Shown: piece after piece, positions 28,374 to 36,971 of the stretch | Layout: each line of letters opens with the position of its first letter | How positions within the stretch are numbered: the first letter of the stretch is position 1 | Origin: a virus | IMG/VR virus record: IMGVR_UViG_3300044630_007113 | Location: 1 to 39,619 of that record | DNA length: 39,619 nucleotides | Reading direction: 5' to 3' (one strand) | Translations under genes and position numbers: made by a program | The notes under the pieces: model-generated | The model's input: only the letters and a program-made list of their open reading frames with translations | Told to the model about the DNA's origin: nothing | The model's database searches: none

Positions 28374-29063
28374 ATGTATAAAATAAAAAGCAGATTAGTG
28401 AAGGGGGTTGTTAAGGAGATGATCCCCGGGGTATATTGTGCTGCTATCGATGATGATTATGATCGGGCTATGCTTTTTTGCAGGTACCAGGAATTTTATG
28501 AATCACCATATAAAAACATAAGAAACAAGTACTTCACTTTGGAGGAATTCATGAGAACGTACACAAAGGAAAGGGGAGATACTAAGTTTACGTATCCCTA
28601 TGACTGGAGCGGTTATAATATACCCTCTAATATTCTCGAAAAGGCCAATAATAAATTCTATAAAGAAACTGAATATGACAAAGTTATGAATGGGATATAT
28701 TTTCATTGCTCTATCGATTCACAGAATAAAAACGGCGGTGAAAGGTGCAGATGGTATTTAATCGGTGCAGGAAACGACGACATCCAAACCATGCATCATG
28801 AGATAGCGCACGGATTGTATTTTACAAATAAAGAATACAAAAAAGAGTGTAATTCCATATTAGACTCAATGAACAAGAAGGACTATAATTTCCTAAAGAA
28901 GTCATTAATCAAATTTGGATATGCCGATGATAATAAAATAATTAGCGACGAGATTCAAGCATTTTTATCTACGGGGATTCATAAATCGTTCGATACCAAA
29001 GATGTGAGAAAATACGCCAAAGAGTTCAAATTTAACTTCGGAAGTTATTATAAAACTAAATAG
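28374..29063 (+). CDS. HExxH metallopeptidase-like protein (untagged)
   Basis: 229 residues from the ATG at 28374 (the frame is open from a TTG at 28293). DIQTMHHEIAHGLYF gives H142-E143-x-x-H146, and SDEIQAFLSTG (E193) is a plausible third zinc ligand. The N-terminal half is basic and aromatic. It resembles putative peptidases of other large phages, but proteolysis is unproven. It is unrelated in sequence to the tagged metallopeptidase at 11240 outside the HExxH site. Confidence 0.7.
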   Translation: MYKIKSRLVKGVVKEMIPGVYCAAIDDDYDRAMLFCRYQEFYESPYKNIRNKYFTLEEFMRTYTKERGDTKFTYPYDWSGYNIPSNILEKANNKFYKETEYDKVMNGIYFHCSIDSQNKNGGERCRWYLIGAGNDDIQTMHHEIAHGLYFTNKEYKKECNSILDSMNKKDYNFLKKSLIKFGYADDNKIISDEIQAFLSTGIHKSFDTKDVRKYAKEFKFNFGSYYKTK

Positions 29064-29074
29064 ATACAAAAGAT

Positions 29075-29761
29075 ATGATGAGAGAAAAATTCCACACAAT
29101 TGGTGGAGAACTAATGGATTTTGATAATGTTAATTTCAATGCCTCACAAACGGAAGTTGAAATGGCATATGGATGGGAGGCATGTATGTATTGGTCAACA
29201 TTCCATCACACCGAATTAACATTCCAACCTGAATGTTCTGTTAAGCCCGGAGACATTTTTGTTGATCTTGGATCTAATATAGGTATGTCCTCCCGATATG
29301 CAGAAAGAATTGGGGCTAAAGAGATATATGCATTTGAAGCTGATCCTGTTGTTTATGAGTCCCTATTAATGAATAAAGGAATTAATTGGAAAACATACCA
29401 TAAAGCAATTACAGATCATAGGGGAATGCTAGAAATAGGTCTTTGGCCGTCTTTGAAGGAAAAAGCATTGGTTGAAGCTATAACGCTGGATGATGTATTT
29501 TCTATTTGTGAATTAGATAGAATAGACTTTCTTAAGGTTGACATAGAGGGATCGGAAAGATCCTGTTTTAATACCATAACTGATGATACATTAAGGAAGA
29601 TTGATAGGATATTTGTTGAGTGGCATAACATAAAGGGAATTACCGAAAATTCAAACACAAAACTAATGGAAGCTTTTGTTAATAGAATTAATCAAGCTGG
29701 TTTTAATGGCTGGATACACGGAGCTGCTCATCAGTCCCTATTATATTTTTGGAAAATATAA
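29075..29761 (+). CDS. FkbM-type SAM-dependent methyltransferase
   Basis: 228 residues. Motif I is GDIFVDLGSNIGMSSRYA (about residues 59-76), then AFEADP, and the FkbM block LDRIDFLKVDIEGSERSCF near 150-168. It is only distantly similar to the copy at 4403. It starts 11 bp after the HExxH gene. It is likely a sugar O-methyltransferase; substrate unknown. Confidence 0.88.
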   Translation: MMREKFHTIGGELMDFDNVNFNASQTEVEMAYGWEACMYWSTFHHTELTFQPECSVKPGDIFVDLGSNIGMSSRYAERIGAKEIYAFEADPVVYESLLMNKGINWKTYHKAITDHRGMLEIGLWPSLKEKALVEAITLDDVFSICELDRIDFLKVDIEGSERSCFNTITDDTLRKIDRIFVEWHNIKGITENSNTKLMEAFVNRINQAGFNGWIHGAAHQSLLYFWKI

Positions 29762-29771
29762 ATCATAAAAT

Positions 29772-29993
29772 ATGATACCAAGCAAAGAATACTTAGAACA
29801 GATATCCAAAAAATTAGATACCTTCAATAAGATAAACGGAGTGAACCCAGAAATGAAAAAAGAAATGTTCAATGACTCTTTTGATCCATTCGATCATACG
29901 GGGAAGGCTGCTTTAGCTTATATGGAGAAGAGAAAATCGGAAGAAATAAATCATACTATAGATCCTTTATTTACCGACCACAATAAATATTAA
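29772..29993 (+). CDS. Small hypothetical protein
   Basis: 73 residues, charged and helical, starting 10 bp after the methyltransferase. The segment FDPFDHTGKAALAYMEKRKSEE has no recognised match. Operon placement is the only context. Confidence 0.55.
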   Translation: MIPSKEYLEQISKKLDTFNKINGVNPEMKKEMFNDSFDPFDHTGKAALAYMEKRKSEEINHTIDPLFTDHNKY

Positions 29994-30025
29994 ATATGAA
30001 ATCTTTGGAAAATTTATGAAATGAC

Positions 30026-30475
30026 ATGGGATACGAAATCAAATTAATTATTGGAGTACTAAGGGATAAATCATTCCTAGAGGTTGCTAGAGTCGATCTT
30101 TCTAAAATAGGTATAGGAACATTATCCAAATTAATTCTTTTTTCCAAGGGCAAAGAAATATCCCCAGAATTTAAAGATTGGAGGTTTTTAAATGATGTCA
30201 AGGGATCTCATCTTGGTTTGGATTCCAAATCCACAGAATTATTCGGCCTTGGTATGGATTATATTAACGTTGAAATCTGGGAGGGAGATGAAAAATTTAA
30301 AGAGGATCTCTACGGAGATCCCCTACCCGCAATTCCTTTATTACAGGTTTTATCAGCAATAGAACATGAATTAAAATACGACTCTTATCGAAGATTCTCC
30401 TTAGCTAAATCTATACTTGAAGGGATGAAAGGTGAAGAATGGGACGACATATACGTAGTTCCTTTTGGTCATTAA
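30026..30475 (+). CDS. Hypothetical protein
   Basis: 149 residues, alpha/beta. MGYEIKLIIGVLRDKSFLEVARVDLSKIGIG and a C-terminal EEWDDIYVVPFGH; residues 90-125 are helical (LLQVLSAIEHELKY). No family assigned. It looks globular and conserved in character, ending just before the late box at 30493. Confidence 0.65.
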   Translation: MGYEIKLIIGVLRDKSFLEVARVDLSKIGIGTLSKLILFSKGKEISPEFKDWRFLNDVKGSHLGLDSKSTELFGLGMDYINVEIWEGDEKFKEDLYGDPLPAIPLLQVLSAIEHELKYDSYRRFSLAKSILEGMKGEEWDDIYVVPFGH

Positions 30476-30492
30476 AAAAAATTAAATCGGGG

Positions 30493-30501
30493 AATATATA
30501 G
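30493..30501 (+). promoter_or_regulatory. Late promoter box AATATATAG
   Basis: 15 nt before the ATG at 30517. Confidence 0.6.
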
Positions 30502-30516
30502 GAAAAACCCCAGACA

Positions 30517-30639
30517 ATGGCAAAAGGAACCTCAAACAGTCAAAAAGTTACTTTCGGTAAGAGAAGAAACGGAAAGTCTAAGAAAAATCGCAACAAAAGC
30601 GATCGTAAAGAGAGAAACTACAGAGGTCAGGGAAGATAA
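30517..30639 (+). CDS. Very basic 40-residue protein
   Basis: 40 residues: MAKGTSNSQKVTFGKRRNGK, then an Arg/Lys/Asn-rich stretch and the ending NYRGQGR. The composition resembles small ribosomal or RNA-binding proteins. A phage protein with this composition could bind nucleic acid in the virion or on the ribosome. It has its own late box. I do not recognise a named family. Confidence 0.6.
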   Translation: MAKGTSNSQKVTFGKRRNGKSKKNRNKSDRKERNYRGQGR

Positions 30640-30690
30640 TACATTTTTGTTTACCGATATTTTATTTTAAATTTCTTAAAAATTAAGCAA

Positions 30691-31080
30691 GTGGAGAAAT
30701 CTTTATTTATTGTTAGGGGATTACCGGGATCCGGTAAATCAACTTTTGCATCAGAAATTACTGATACCTATTTCGAGGCAGATCAATATTTTATAAACCC
30801 ATCAGGTGAATATGTTTTTGACCCGTCGAAGATAAAGGATGCACACGAATGGTGTAGGACAAAGACAGAATCTGCAATGGTATCAGGAAGCCCCAAAATT
30901 GCGGTTTCCAATACATTCACACAGGATTGGGAAATGCAAGCATACTACGATCTGGCGGAGAAGTATGAATATCGGGTTTTTTCTATCGTAATAGAAAATC
31001 GTCACGGAAATAAAAATCTACACGGGGTGCCTGATGATACTCTTAAAAGAATGAAAGACCGCTTCCAAATATTATTATAG
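30691..31080 (+). CDS. P-loop kinase (polynucleotide-kinase-like, AAA_33 type)
   Basis: 129 residues from a GTG. Walker A is GLPGSGKST (residues 10-18), followed by EADQYF, and the C-terminal IENRHGNKNLHGVPDDTLKRMKDRFQ has the HGVP...M..RF motif of small kinases related to the 5'-kinase domain of T4 polynucleotide kinase. It is too short for a phosphatase domain. It may phosphorylate nucleic-acid ends or a small molecule. Confidence 0.82.
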   Translation: MEKSLFIVRGLPGSGKSTFASEITDTYFEADQYFINPSGEYVFDPSKIKDAHEWCRTKTESAMVSGSPKIAVSNTFTQDWEMQAYYDLAEKYEYRVFSIVIENRHGNKNLHGVPDDTLKRMKDRFQILL

Positions 31081-31118
31081 TTATTATTTTTACTGTGATG
31101 ATTTTCAGAGTTGTATTA

Positions 31119-31150
31119 GATATATAAACTCGAAAAAATCCTCATTCGGT
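31119..31150 (+). promoter_or_regulatory. Late promoter plus conserved leader, copy 1
   Basis: The box GATATATAA (31119-31127), four variable bases, then GAAAAAATCCTCATTC and GT match the segment at 38852-38883. It drives the exported-protein operon. The 31081-31283 intergenic region otherwise holds hairpins. Confidence 0.75.
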
Positions 31151-31173
31151 AAAAAAGCAAACAATTTTTTACC
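31148..31173 (+). other. Leader hairpin GGTAAAAAA/TTTTTTACC
   Basis: Perfect 9-bp stem (31148-31156 with 31165-31173) with an 8-nt loop in the 5' leader of the exported-protein operon. It could stabilise the message or attenuate it. Confidence 0.6.
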
Positions 31174-31258
31174 ACCAAATAGTCTCTCTCTTTGGGAAAC
31201 ACGATCCCCAATAAGAAAGGCTCTTTATTTGAATCCCCTACTTAGGGGGAATGCCGGG

Positions 31259-31283
31259 TTTTTTCCTAATAAAATAGGAAAAA
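31259..31283 (+). promoter_or_regulatory. Hairpin occluding the start region of the exported operon
   Basis: TTTTTTCCTA pairs with TAGGAAAAAA around AATAAA, ending right at the ATG (31284). The AGGA about 8 nt before the ATG is a rare Shine-Dalgarno-like sequence in this genome and lies inside the stem. A shorter CCCCTA/TAGGGG hairpin (31235-31248) lies upstream. Confidence 0.5.
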
Positions 31284-31787
31284 ATGCCAAACCTCTTTAA
31301 ATCTCTCACACTAACTTTAGTGGTTACCTTTTTTGCCCTTGCGTCATTCGCTCAGGGAAAGTCTGTTCTTATTGGGGAAATAAACAATAAGATCATGATA
31401 GGTAATTTAGCAGGATCTAGGCCTTTAACTTTCGGATTTAAAAATCTCCTAGAAGAATATCTCCAAGAAACAAATTTTGACATAGTAGAAGATGAAACCA
31501 AATTTGATTATAAAATCAATATAGATCTTTTATTCTTTGATGTTGAAACAACAAAATCTAGCGTTGCTGTATTCCATAAGAACAACGCCGAAACTGTACT
31601 AAAAATAAAAGCATACCTTTTAGATAACAAAGGGAAGAAAATAAAAGAATGCGTAATAACCGAAAAAGCTTCTGAAATCTCAGTATCAACCCTAATAGTT
31701 GATGAGGGAGGAAAGATGAATCAACAATCGGTTTCCACCGTTATTAAAAAGGTTTGCGGAACAGCAATAAAACAATTACTAAACTAA
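31284..31787 (+). CDS. Exported hypothetical protein, first gene of the surface operon
   Basis: 167 residues with a signal peptide (MPNLFKSLTLTLVVTFFALASFAQ, cut after Gln24). The mature protein is alternating beta/alpha (SVLIGEINNKIMIG..., FDYKINIDLLFFDVETTKS, VLKIKAYLLDNKGKKI) and ends in a helix with one Cys (KKVCGTAIKQLLN). It looks like a periplasmic accessory protein; no family assigned. It is separated from the next gene by one base. It lacks a lipobox. Confidence 0.75.
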   Translation: MPNLFKSLTLTLVVTFFALASFAQGKSVLIGEINNKIMIGNLAGSRPLTFGFKNLLEEYLQETNFDIVEDETKFDYKINIDLLFFDVETTKSSVAVFHKNNAETVLKIKAYLLDNKGKKIKECVITEKASEISVSTLIVDEGGKMNQQSVSTVIKKVCGTAIKQLLN

Positions 31788-31788
31788 A

Positions 31789-33429
31789 ATGAAAAAATTA
31801 TTAACACTCCTGGGAATATTAATATCCCTATCATCATTTGGTCAAATTACAGTATCTCAATCAGTTACACCTGCTCCGCCTTATAAGGTAGGCGATACAT
31901 TAACTGTAAAGTACAACGTAAACAGAGGTACTTCTCTTCCACGCTATTTCTGGCTGAGATATTCTTTTAACAACAAAGCATTGGCAATGGTACCAAACAG
32001 CACAGCATTTACACAGGGTAGTTCAACACAAACGTTTTTTACCGGCTGGAATAATTATGCATTTACTCCTGCTCCAAATGTAGCAGTTACTAATTTATAT
32101 GCGCAATATCAAGCTACACCCTGGGGTTATATCTCAAACAACGATTGGAACGTTGGGCAATTAACAATCCAAAGAGCTGATGCATCAATTAACGGGGACA
32201 TTGCAACGCAAAAATATGTATTAAAGGATCAAAATGCTTATAATGATATACACAAATTGGATTTAGCGTATGCTATTAGTGATTTGTCTGCAAATATTTC
32301 CCCAGTAACGAAGAATTCTACTAATCTATCATTAACAAATGTAGTTGGTAATACTTCCCAATTTAAGGTTAAAGTGTTATTCCCACAAGGATATACCATC
32401 ACCGATCATAATGTTCAGCTGATGAAATTGAAAACTGATGGAACGATCGATTGGGCATTACCGCCAGTTGCACAATTACCATTGGATGCTACCGGAGAAG
32501 CACTATTTACAACGCAGGTTAAAGTTGGTGATTCTGTTGGAGTATTTGTAAGTCCTGCTTCTCAAAAAGCTTGGATGAATAATGTCATTACTGTATCAGA
32601 TGCTTATAAATCATTTTTAGGTCATTCACAAACTGATATTAGTGGTAACTCTAATTTCTTTACTTACCCCAATTTGGAGAAGAAAGTCGGTAATATAACT
32701 AAGAACGATTCAATATTTAATGAATCAGATTCATACTATTCATTCGCTTATGTTATGGGACAAGACGTTTCAGCAAACGCATTTATTCCAACATCAACCG
32801 CAACATCTTGGAGATGGCTTAGCGGTTTGTTAAATCAAAGCTGGTTGGAAGGAAATATTAAAAACAAGGTTACTATTGATACACCGATCAAAGAGGTGTA
32901 TGCAGTGTATGCATGGGCTGGAGACTTAGACTGGTCACATTCATCAGATCCTGCAGAAATTTTAAGTAGAATTAATGCTGGTCAATTTACAAATTCTGTA
33001 AATTCCATTAACGCTAAGGCAACTATGTCAACTCAATCAATGGCTTATAGAACAGAAGCATTAGAAACTGCTAAATTGAGCGTAACATCAACATTAGAAG
33101 GAGGTAAAGTTGTTCTAACAACAAACTTAACAAAAGAAGGTTTAGCAGGATTAGAGGTTATTATGAATTATGATGAATCTAAATTAACTTTAGACAATGT
33201 GATCTTCGATGCTGGATCAACCATGACAAATTTCTCTACACATAAAGATGGTAGATTAACTTTCGGTTCAATCGATCAGATAAAAACTGCTAGAATTAAA
33301 ACTGGAAAACCGTACAAATTAATTTTCACACCGAAGGTTCAATTAACAAATACCGCAGGTTTATTCTACTTTGTTTTGTCTGATGCTGTTGATGGAGCAG
33401 GTAACAAAATAAATCTAATTGTAGAATAG
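31789..33429 (+). CDS. Exported adhesin-like protein with cohesin-like C-terminus
   Basis: 546 residues; signal peptide MKKLLTLLGILISLSSFGQ. Residues 20-150 are Ig/beta-sandwich-like (YKVGDTLTVKYNVN...), with a middle region containing an EF-like loop in a degenerate dockerin setting (NITKNDSIFNESDSYYSF). The C-terminal about 125 residues (LSVTSTLEGGKVVLTTNLT...GLEVIMNYDESKLTLDNV) resemble a cohesin-type beta sandwich. The same middle and C-terminal modules recur in the next gene, so they are paralogues. It is expected in the periplasm or on the cell surface. One base separates it from the next gene. Confidence 0.78.
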   Translation: MKKLLTLLGILISLSSFGQITVSQSVTPAPPYKVGDTLTVKYNVNRGTSLPRYFWLRYSFNNKALAMVPNSTAFTQGSSTQTFFTGWNNYAFTPAPNVAVTNLYAQYQATPWGYISNNDWNVGQLTIQRADASINGDIATQKYVLKDQNAYNDIHKLDLAYAISDLSANISPVTKNSTNLSLTNVVGNTSQFKVKVLFPQGYTITDHNVQLMKLKTDGTIDWALPPVAQLPLDATGEALFTTQVKVGDSVGVFVSPASQKAWMNNVITVSDAYKSFLGHSQTDISGNSNFFTYPNLEKKVGNITKNDSIFNESDSYYSFAYVMGQDVSANAFIPTSTATSWRWLSGLLNQSWLEGNIKNKVTIDTPIKEVYAVYAWAGDLDWSHSSDPAEILSRINAGQFTNSVNSINAKATMSTQSMAYRTEALETAKLSVTSTLEGGKVVLTTNLTKEGLAGLEVIMNYDESKLTLDNVIFDAGSTMTNFSTHKDGRLTFGSIDQIKTARIKTGKPYKLIFTPKVQLTNTAGLFYFVLSDAVDGAGNKINLIVE

Positions 33430-33430
33430 T

Positions 33431-35722
33431 ATGAAGAAATTATTAGTAATATTTTTTTTACTAATTTCATTTTTAGGGTTCGGACAGAGTGTATCTGCTC
33501 CGGACTCTAAATCGTTTTTACAATCAACTAGCGCACAAGATGCTAGTGGTTTTGTTTTAAGCGGATTTTCTTCAGCATCGACTTTACTGGCATCAATCAG
33601 TTTAGTTAATCCACCAACAGGTACAACATTTGTGCTAAACACAACAACGGGTCTAACCGCAGCAAGTGGATTCACATTAGCAGGTAATAAGACTCGTTTA
33701 GTGGTAACAGGAACGATGGCAAGTATCAATACGGCATTAGCATCTCTTAAAGTAAACACAGGTTCAGTAAGAGGTAATGTTGCATTATCGGTAGCAACAA
33801 CAGTCAATCCTGTAGGATATTTCTACAATGGTGTAAACGGACACTTTTATAGACCAATAGCAACTGGTGCAACTTATACAAATGCTAGAACACTAGCATC
33901 ACAACAAACATTCAAAGGACAGCAAGGGTATTTGGTAACAATTACTTCAGCAGATGAAGATGCGTTTATTTTTAATAACGTACCTCAATCAAATATATGG
34001 TTTGCATTAACCGATGAAGCGAGTGAAGCTAGATGGACAATTGATGCGGGGCCTGAAGCTGGAACTTTAATTAAAATAAATAACGGACAACTAAACGGAA
34101 ATATTCCCGGTCAATATAATAACTGGGCACCCGGTGAACCAAACAATAGTGGTAACGAAGATTATGCGGTAACTAAATGGAATGGTTCTCAATGGAATGA
34201 TTTACCAAACCATTTTTCAAATCCTTATGTAGTTGAATTTGGAACTTGGGCTAATCCTGATGATGCAACATTCACAGAATTTTATACCAATTCAGTAACT
34301 CACTCAAACGGGGAAGTTTTAACTGCAAGATTCAATTTTGACTTTGGTGGTAATGTAGATGAAACTAAATTCTCAGCAAAAGCAAATACTTATGTAAACA
34401 ATGTATGGGGTACAACAACTAATATATCAAGATCAATAAGTGGATTGGGTAAAGTTGATATTACAAACGATTTAGATACCGCAAAAATAAGTGGGGGTGG
34501 TGTTAGAGCAACAACAACCACAGGAGGAGTAGAGTGGTGTGTGATATATGATTACGATGCAACAAACCAAAGATATAGAATCGGTATCGACAGTAGAGAA
34601 GTAAACGGAATTTTATCTACCCCATCTTCAATTAGTAGTTTACAACTATTTGATTTATGGAATGGTCCTGTAACATTTAATTCCTATGACCCAAATGGAT
34701 GGACCGAGGTTTATGTTTACACGCCAACGCAATTCAACTTTTCAGGGTCATCTTTCTCATCCTTTATTAGAGAAGGGAATGGATCTTATGGATTAAGAGC
34801 TGAATTTTCATTTACACCTATTACTGCATTTAAACAACACGGAATTGATTTATCATACACCAATCAGACAGATTTAAACTCTTTGTACAATAGCGTCGTG
34901 ACAGTATCTGATGTGTTTATAGCATTTAAAGAATTATCGAGTGGTGGTTTATTTGGGAACGAAAGTGGAAATGAGTTTACCTCTGGTATTCAATTTATGA
35001 ACGCAGATGTAGATGGCAATGGTATATTCAACGAAGCTGACACATATAGGCTATTACAGCACCTAACTGGTGCAAAATCGCTTACTGAATATTCAGTATT
35101 AACTTATCTGATTAAACTTTATAGCAAGCCAGATTATGACGCAATTACTAAATCTAATTGGAATACCAAATTTAACTCAACAAGAAGTTTATTCCCATTT
35201 AGCTTGAATACTGGTACACTTAATAACACTTATAATGTAAATGCAACATGGATCGGAGACGTAAATCTATCTCATTCTGCACAACAAACTGTGGGTAGTG
35301 TTAGTGCTAATAGTGTAAGATCAATGAGCTTAATGACCAATTCAATTCCCACCGAAGTTAATGCATCTATTATGGGTGAAGTTAATGGTGATAAAATTAT
35401 AGTGACAATATCATTAGATCCATTACAGCAAGAAGTGACCGGTACACAATTTCAATTGAATTATGATAACACTAAATTGAAGTTTGAAAAAGTAGATTTC
35501 GTAACAAAAAATAATCCTATGAATTATGGTACCAATAAAGGCAATTTCATAAACTTAGGTTCATTGATCACAAACGGTGATGGTGTGTTGGATAAGACAA
35601 CTGAATATAGGATTACGTTTAACCCAATCGGTAGCTTAACCGATATCTTAGGTTTAACATCTATCTCAACAACGGATGCAGTTAATAAAGACGGCAAGCA
35701 ATTAAAAGTAAAATTAAACTAA
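33431..35722 (+). CDS. Exported C-type-lectin/dockerin/cohesin-like surface protein
   Basis: 763 residues; signal peptide MKKLLVIFFLLISFLGFGQ. Residues 35-125 are one cadherin-like beta repeat. Residues 130-273 are a C-type-lectin-like domain with the calcium/sugar-binding NWAPGEPNN (EPN) and QWND (WND) motifs, of mannose-type pattern. A beta-rich middle follows, then a dockerin-like calcium loop DVDGNGIFNEAD (about 525-536) and a cohesin-like sandwich (about 645-763). It could bind glycans on cells or matrix. Its stop overlaps the next start (TAATG). Confidence 0.85.
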   Translation: MKKLLVIFFLLISFLGFGQSVSAPDSKSFLQSTSAQDASGFVLSGFSSASTLLASISLVNPPTGTTFVLNTTTGLTAASGFTLAGNKTRLVVTGTMASINTALASLKVNTGSVRGNVALSVATTVNPVGYFYNGVNGHFYRPIATGATYTNARTLASQQTFKGQQGYLVTITSADEDAFIFNNVPQSNIWFALTDEASEARWTIDAGPEAGTLIKINNGQLNGNIPGQYNNWAPGEPNNSGNEDYAVTKWNGSQWNDLPNHFSNPYVVEFGTWANPDDATFTEFYTNSVTHSNGEVLTARFNFDFGGNVDETKFSAKANTYVNNVWGTTTNISRSISGLGKVDITNDLDTAKISGGGVRATTTTGGVEWCVIYDYDATNQRYRIGIDSREVNGILSTPSSISSLQLFDLWNGPVTFNSYDPNGWTEVYVYTPTQFNFSGSSFSSFIREGNGSYGLRAEFSFTPITAFKQHGIDLSYTNQTDLNSLYNSVVTVSDVFIAFKELSSGGLFGNESGNEFTSGIQFMNADVDGNGIFNEADTYRLLQHLTGAKSLTEYSVLTYLIKLYSKPDYDAITKSNWNTKFNSTRSLFPFSLNTGTLNNTYNVNATWIGDVNLSHSAQQTVGSVSANSVRSMSLMTNSIPTEVNASIMGEVNGDKIIVTISLDPLQQEVTGTQFQLNYDNTKLKFEKVDFVTKNNPMNYGTNKGNFINLGSLITNGDGVLDKTTEYRITFNPIGSLTDILGLTSISTTDAVNKDGKQLKVKLN

Positions 35723-36615
35723 TGAAAAAACTATTATTGATCATATCGTTAGTTTTAATTGGATTTGTATCAAATGCACAAATACAAACCCCGGATACAT
35801 TACAGCTATCTGCAAAAGAATTATTTGGGGAAAGTGATAATTGGAATGATGTAGGTATATTACAATCCTATGTTAATTTTTCAAAAGACATTCTTTCATC
35901 ATCAAATCTTTCGGTTGGTATTATCGGAAAGCAGGTATCAACTACTCTTAATTTGGGATATCACAAATCATCTTTGAACGGGAAGTGGGGGCATACCTTT
36001 GCCTCATCAATAAACCCTATATGGAAATATTATGGTGTAGGTTACGGTATTAGTAGAAACACAGAAAAAAGAACTACCACGCTACAATCGTTTTACTCAA
36101 CCGATTTTGATTTCCAAAAAGATATTACATTGTCATTTATTGATGTATTCAGAACAAAAAAGTGGGGAACGTTTGGTTATAGTTTAACTGCATCTAAATC
36201 ATTTTGGGGAAGTTATCAAGGTGAGTGGGAAGGAAAATATACGGTAGATGCAGATGGTAATTTTTTAGATTTAATATACCCGCAAATGCCAGCATCAAGT
36301 GAAATTACTTACAGATGTATGGCGATGTACACATATACATTCGAGGGAAAAAGATTAAACATATCTCCCCAAATATTTGCAATGAGCGACGTGTATAAAG
36401 TTTTTAAAGATGGAACTAAATCTGATTTATCGTATTTAGATGATTTTAATATGGACTTATACTATGGTACATCTATCGATTGGAAAATAACTAAAAGGTT
36501 TGTTTTAAATACAAATATCAGATATAACACAACTTGGGATAAACTAAGTGAATCTGTTGGATATAAAAAGAGTAACCCAATAATGTTTATGATAGGAACT
36601 AATTTTAAATTTTAA
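35722..36615 (+). CDS. Outer-membrane beta-barrel protein
   Basis: 297 residues; signal peptide MKKLLLIISLVLIGFVSNAQ. The mature chain alternates amphipathic strands and ends in aromatic F (MFMIGTNFKF), as outer-membrane barrels do. Strand-like segments with aromatic girdles recur every about 10-12 residues. It resembles the C-terminal domain of the protein at 37372 (both have a ...ISPQ-F... strand). Start and stop codons overlap its neighbours, so its production is coupled to the lectin protein and the lipoprotein. Confidence 0.82.
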   Translation: MKKLLLIISLVLIGFVSNAQIQTPDTLQLSAKELFGESDNWNDVGILQSYVNFSKDILSSSNLSVGIIGKQVSTTLNLGYHKSSLNGKWGHTFASSINPIWKYYGVGYGISRNTEKRTTTLQSFYSTDFDFQKDITLSFIDVFRTKKWGTFGYSLTASKSFWGSYQGEWEGKYTVDADGNFLDLIYPQMPASSEITYRCMAMYTYTFEGKRLNISPQIFAMSDVYKVFKDGTKSDLSYLDDFNMDLYYGTSIDWKITKRFVLNTNIRYNTTWDKLSESVGYKKSNPIMFMIGTNFKF

Positions 36616-36959
36616 TGAAAAAAATAATATTAATATCGTTGGTTCTACTAGTTGGATGCACAAAGATGGAAATAGAACCTGTAACACCTCCAACAGATCA
36701 AAACATATTTAGTGTTAGTGAGAGTGTAGTTACTGACGGACAAATTATTCAATTTGACCTACCCTCTAACGGTATTTATACACTAACGCTGATTGATAAA
36801 GAAACCAATCAGGCAATAAGCAGGGAAAAATTTACTGGGAAGTCTGGTGTAAATATTAAAAAGATCTATACTAATTCTCTAAAATCACAAGTAATGTATT
36901 TATTGTTAGAAGATTTAGAAAAGAAAGAAATCAAAAAAACAATAATCAGAATAAAATAA
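36615..36959 (+). CDS. Lipoprotein with type-IX-sorting-domain-like fold
   Basis: 114 residues. Lipobox LLVGC with Cys15 as the lipid-bearing residue. The mature part is a small beta-sandwich (VTDGQIIQFDLPSNGIYTLTLIDKETNQAISREKF...) ending KKTIIRIK, which resembles the C-terminal sorting domain of type IX secretion cargo (N-x-x-Y-x-L-x-L-x-D ... K-x-I-I/V-x-x). Because this is the whole mature protein, it may mimic or bind the host type IX machinery; this is an inference. TAATG overlap with the barrel gene. Confidence 0.75.
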   Translation: MKKIILISLVLLVGCTKMEIEPVTPPTDQNIFSVSESVVTDGQIIQFDLPSNGIYTLTLIDKETNQAISREKFTGKSGVNIKKIYTNSLKSQVMYLLLEDLEKKEIKKTIIRIK

Positions 36960-36971
36960 AAAAAATAAAAA

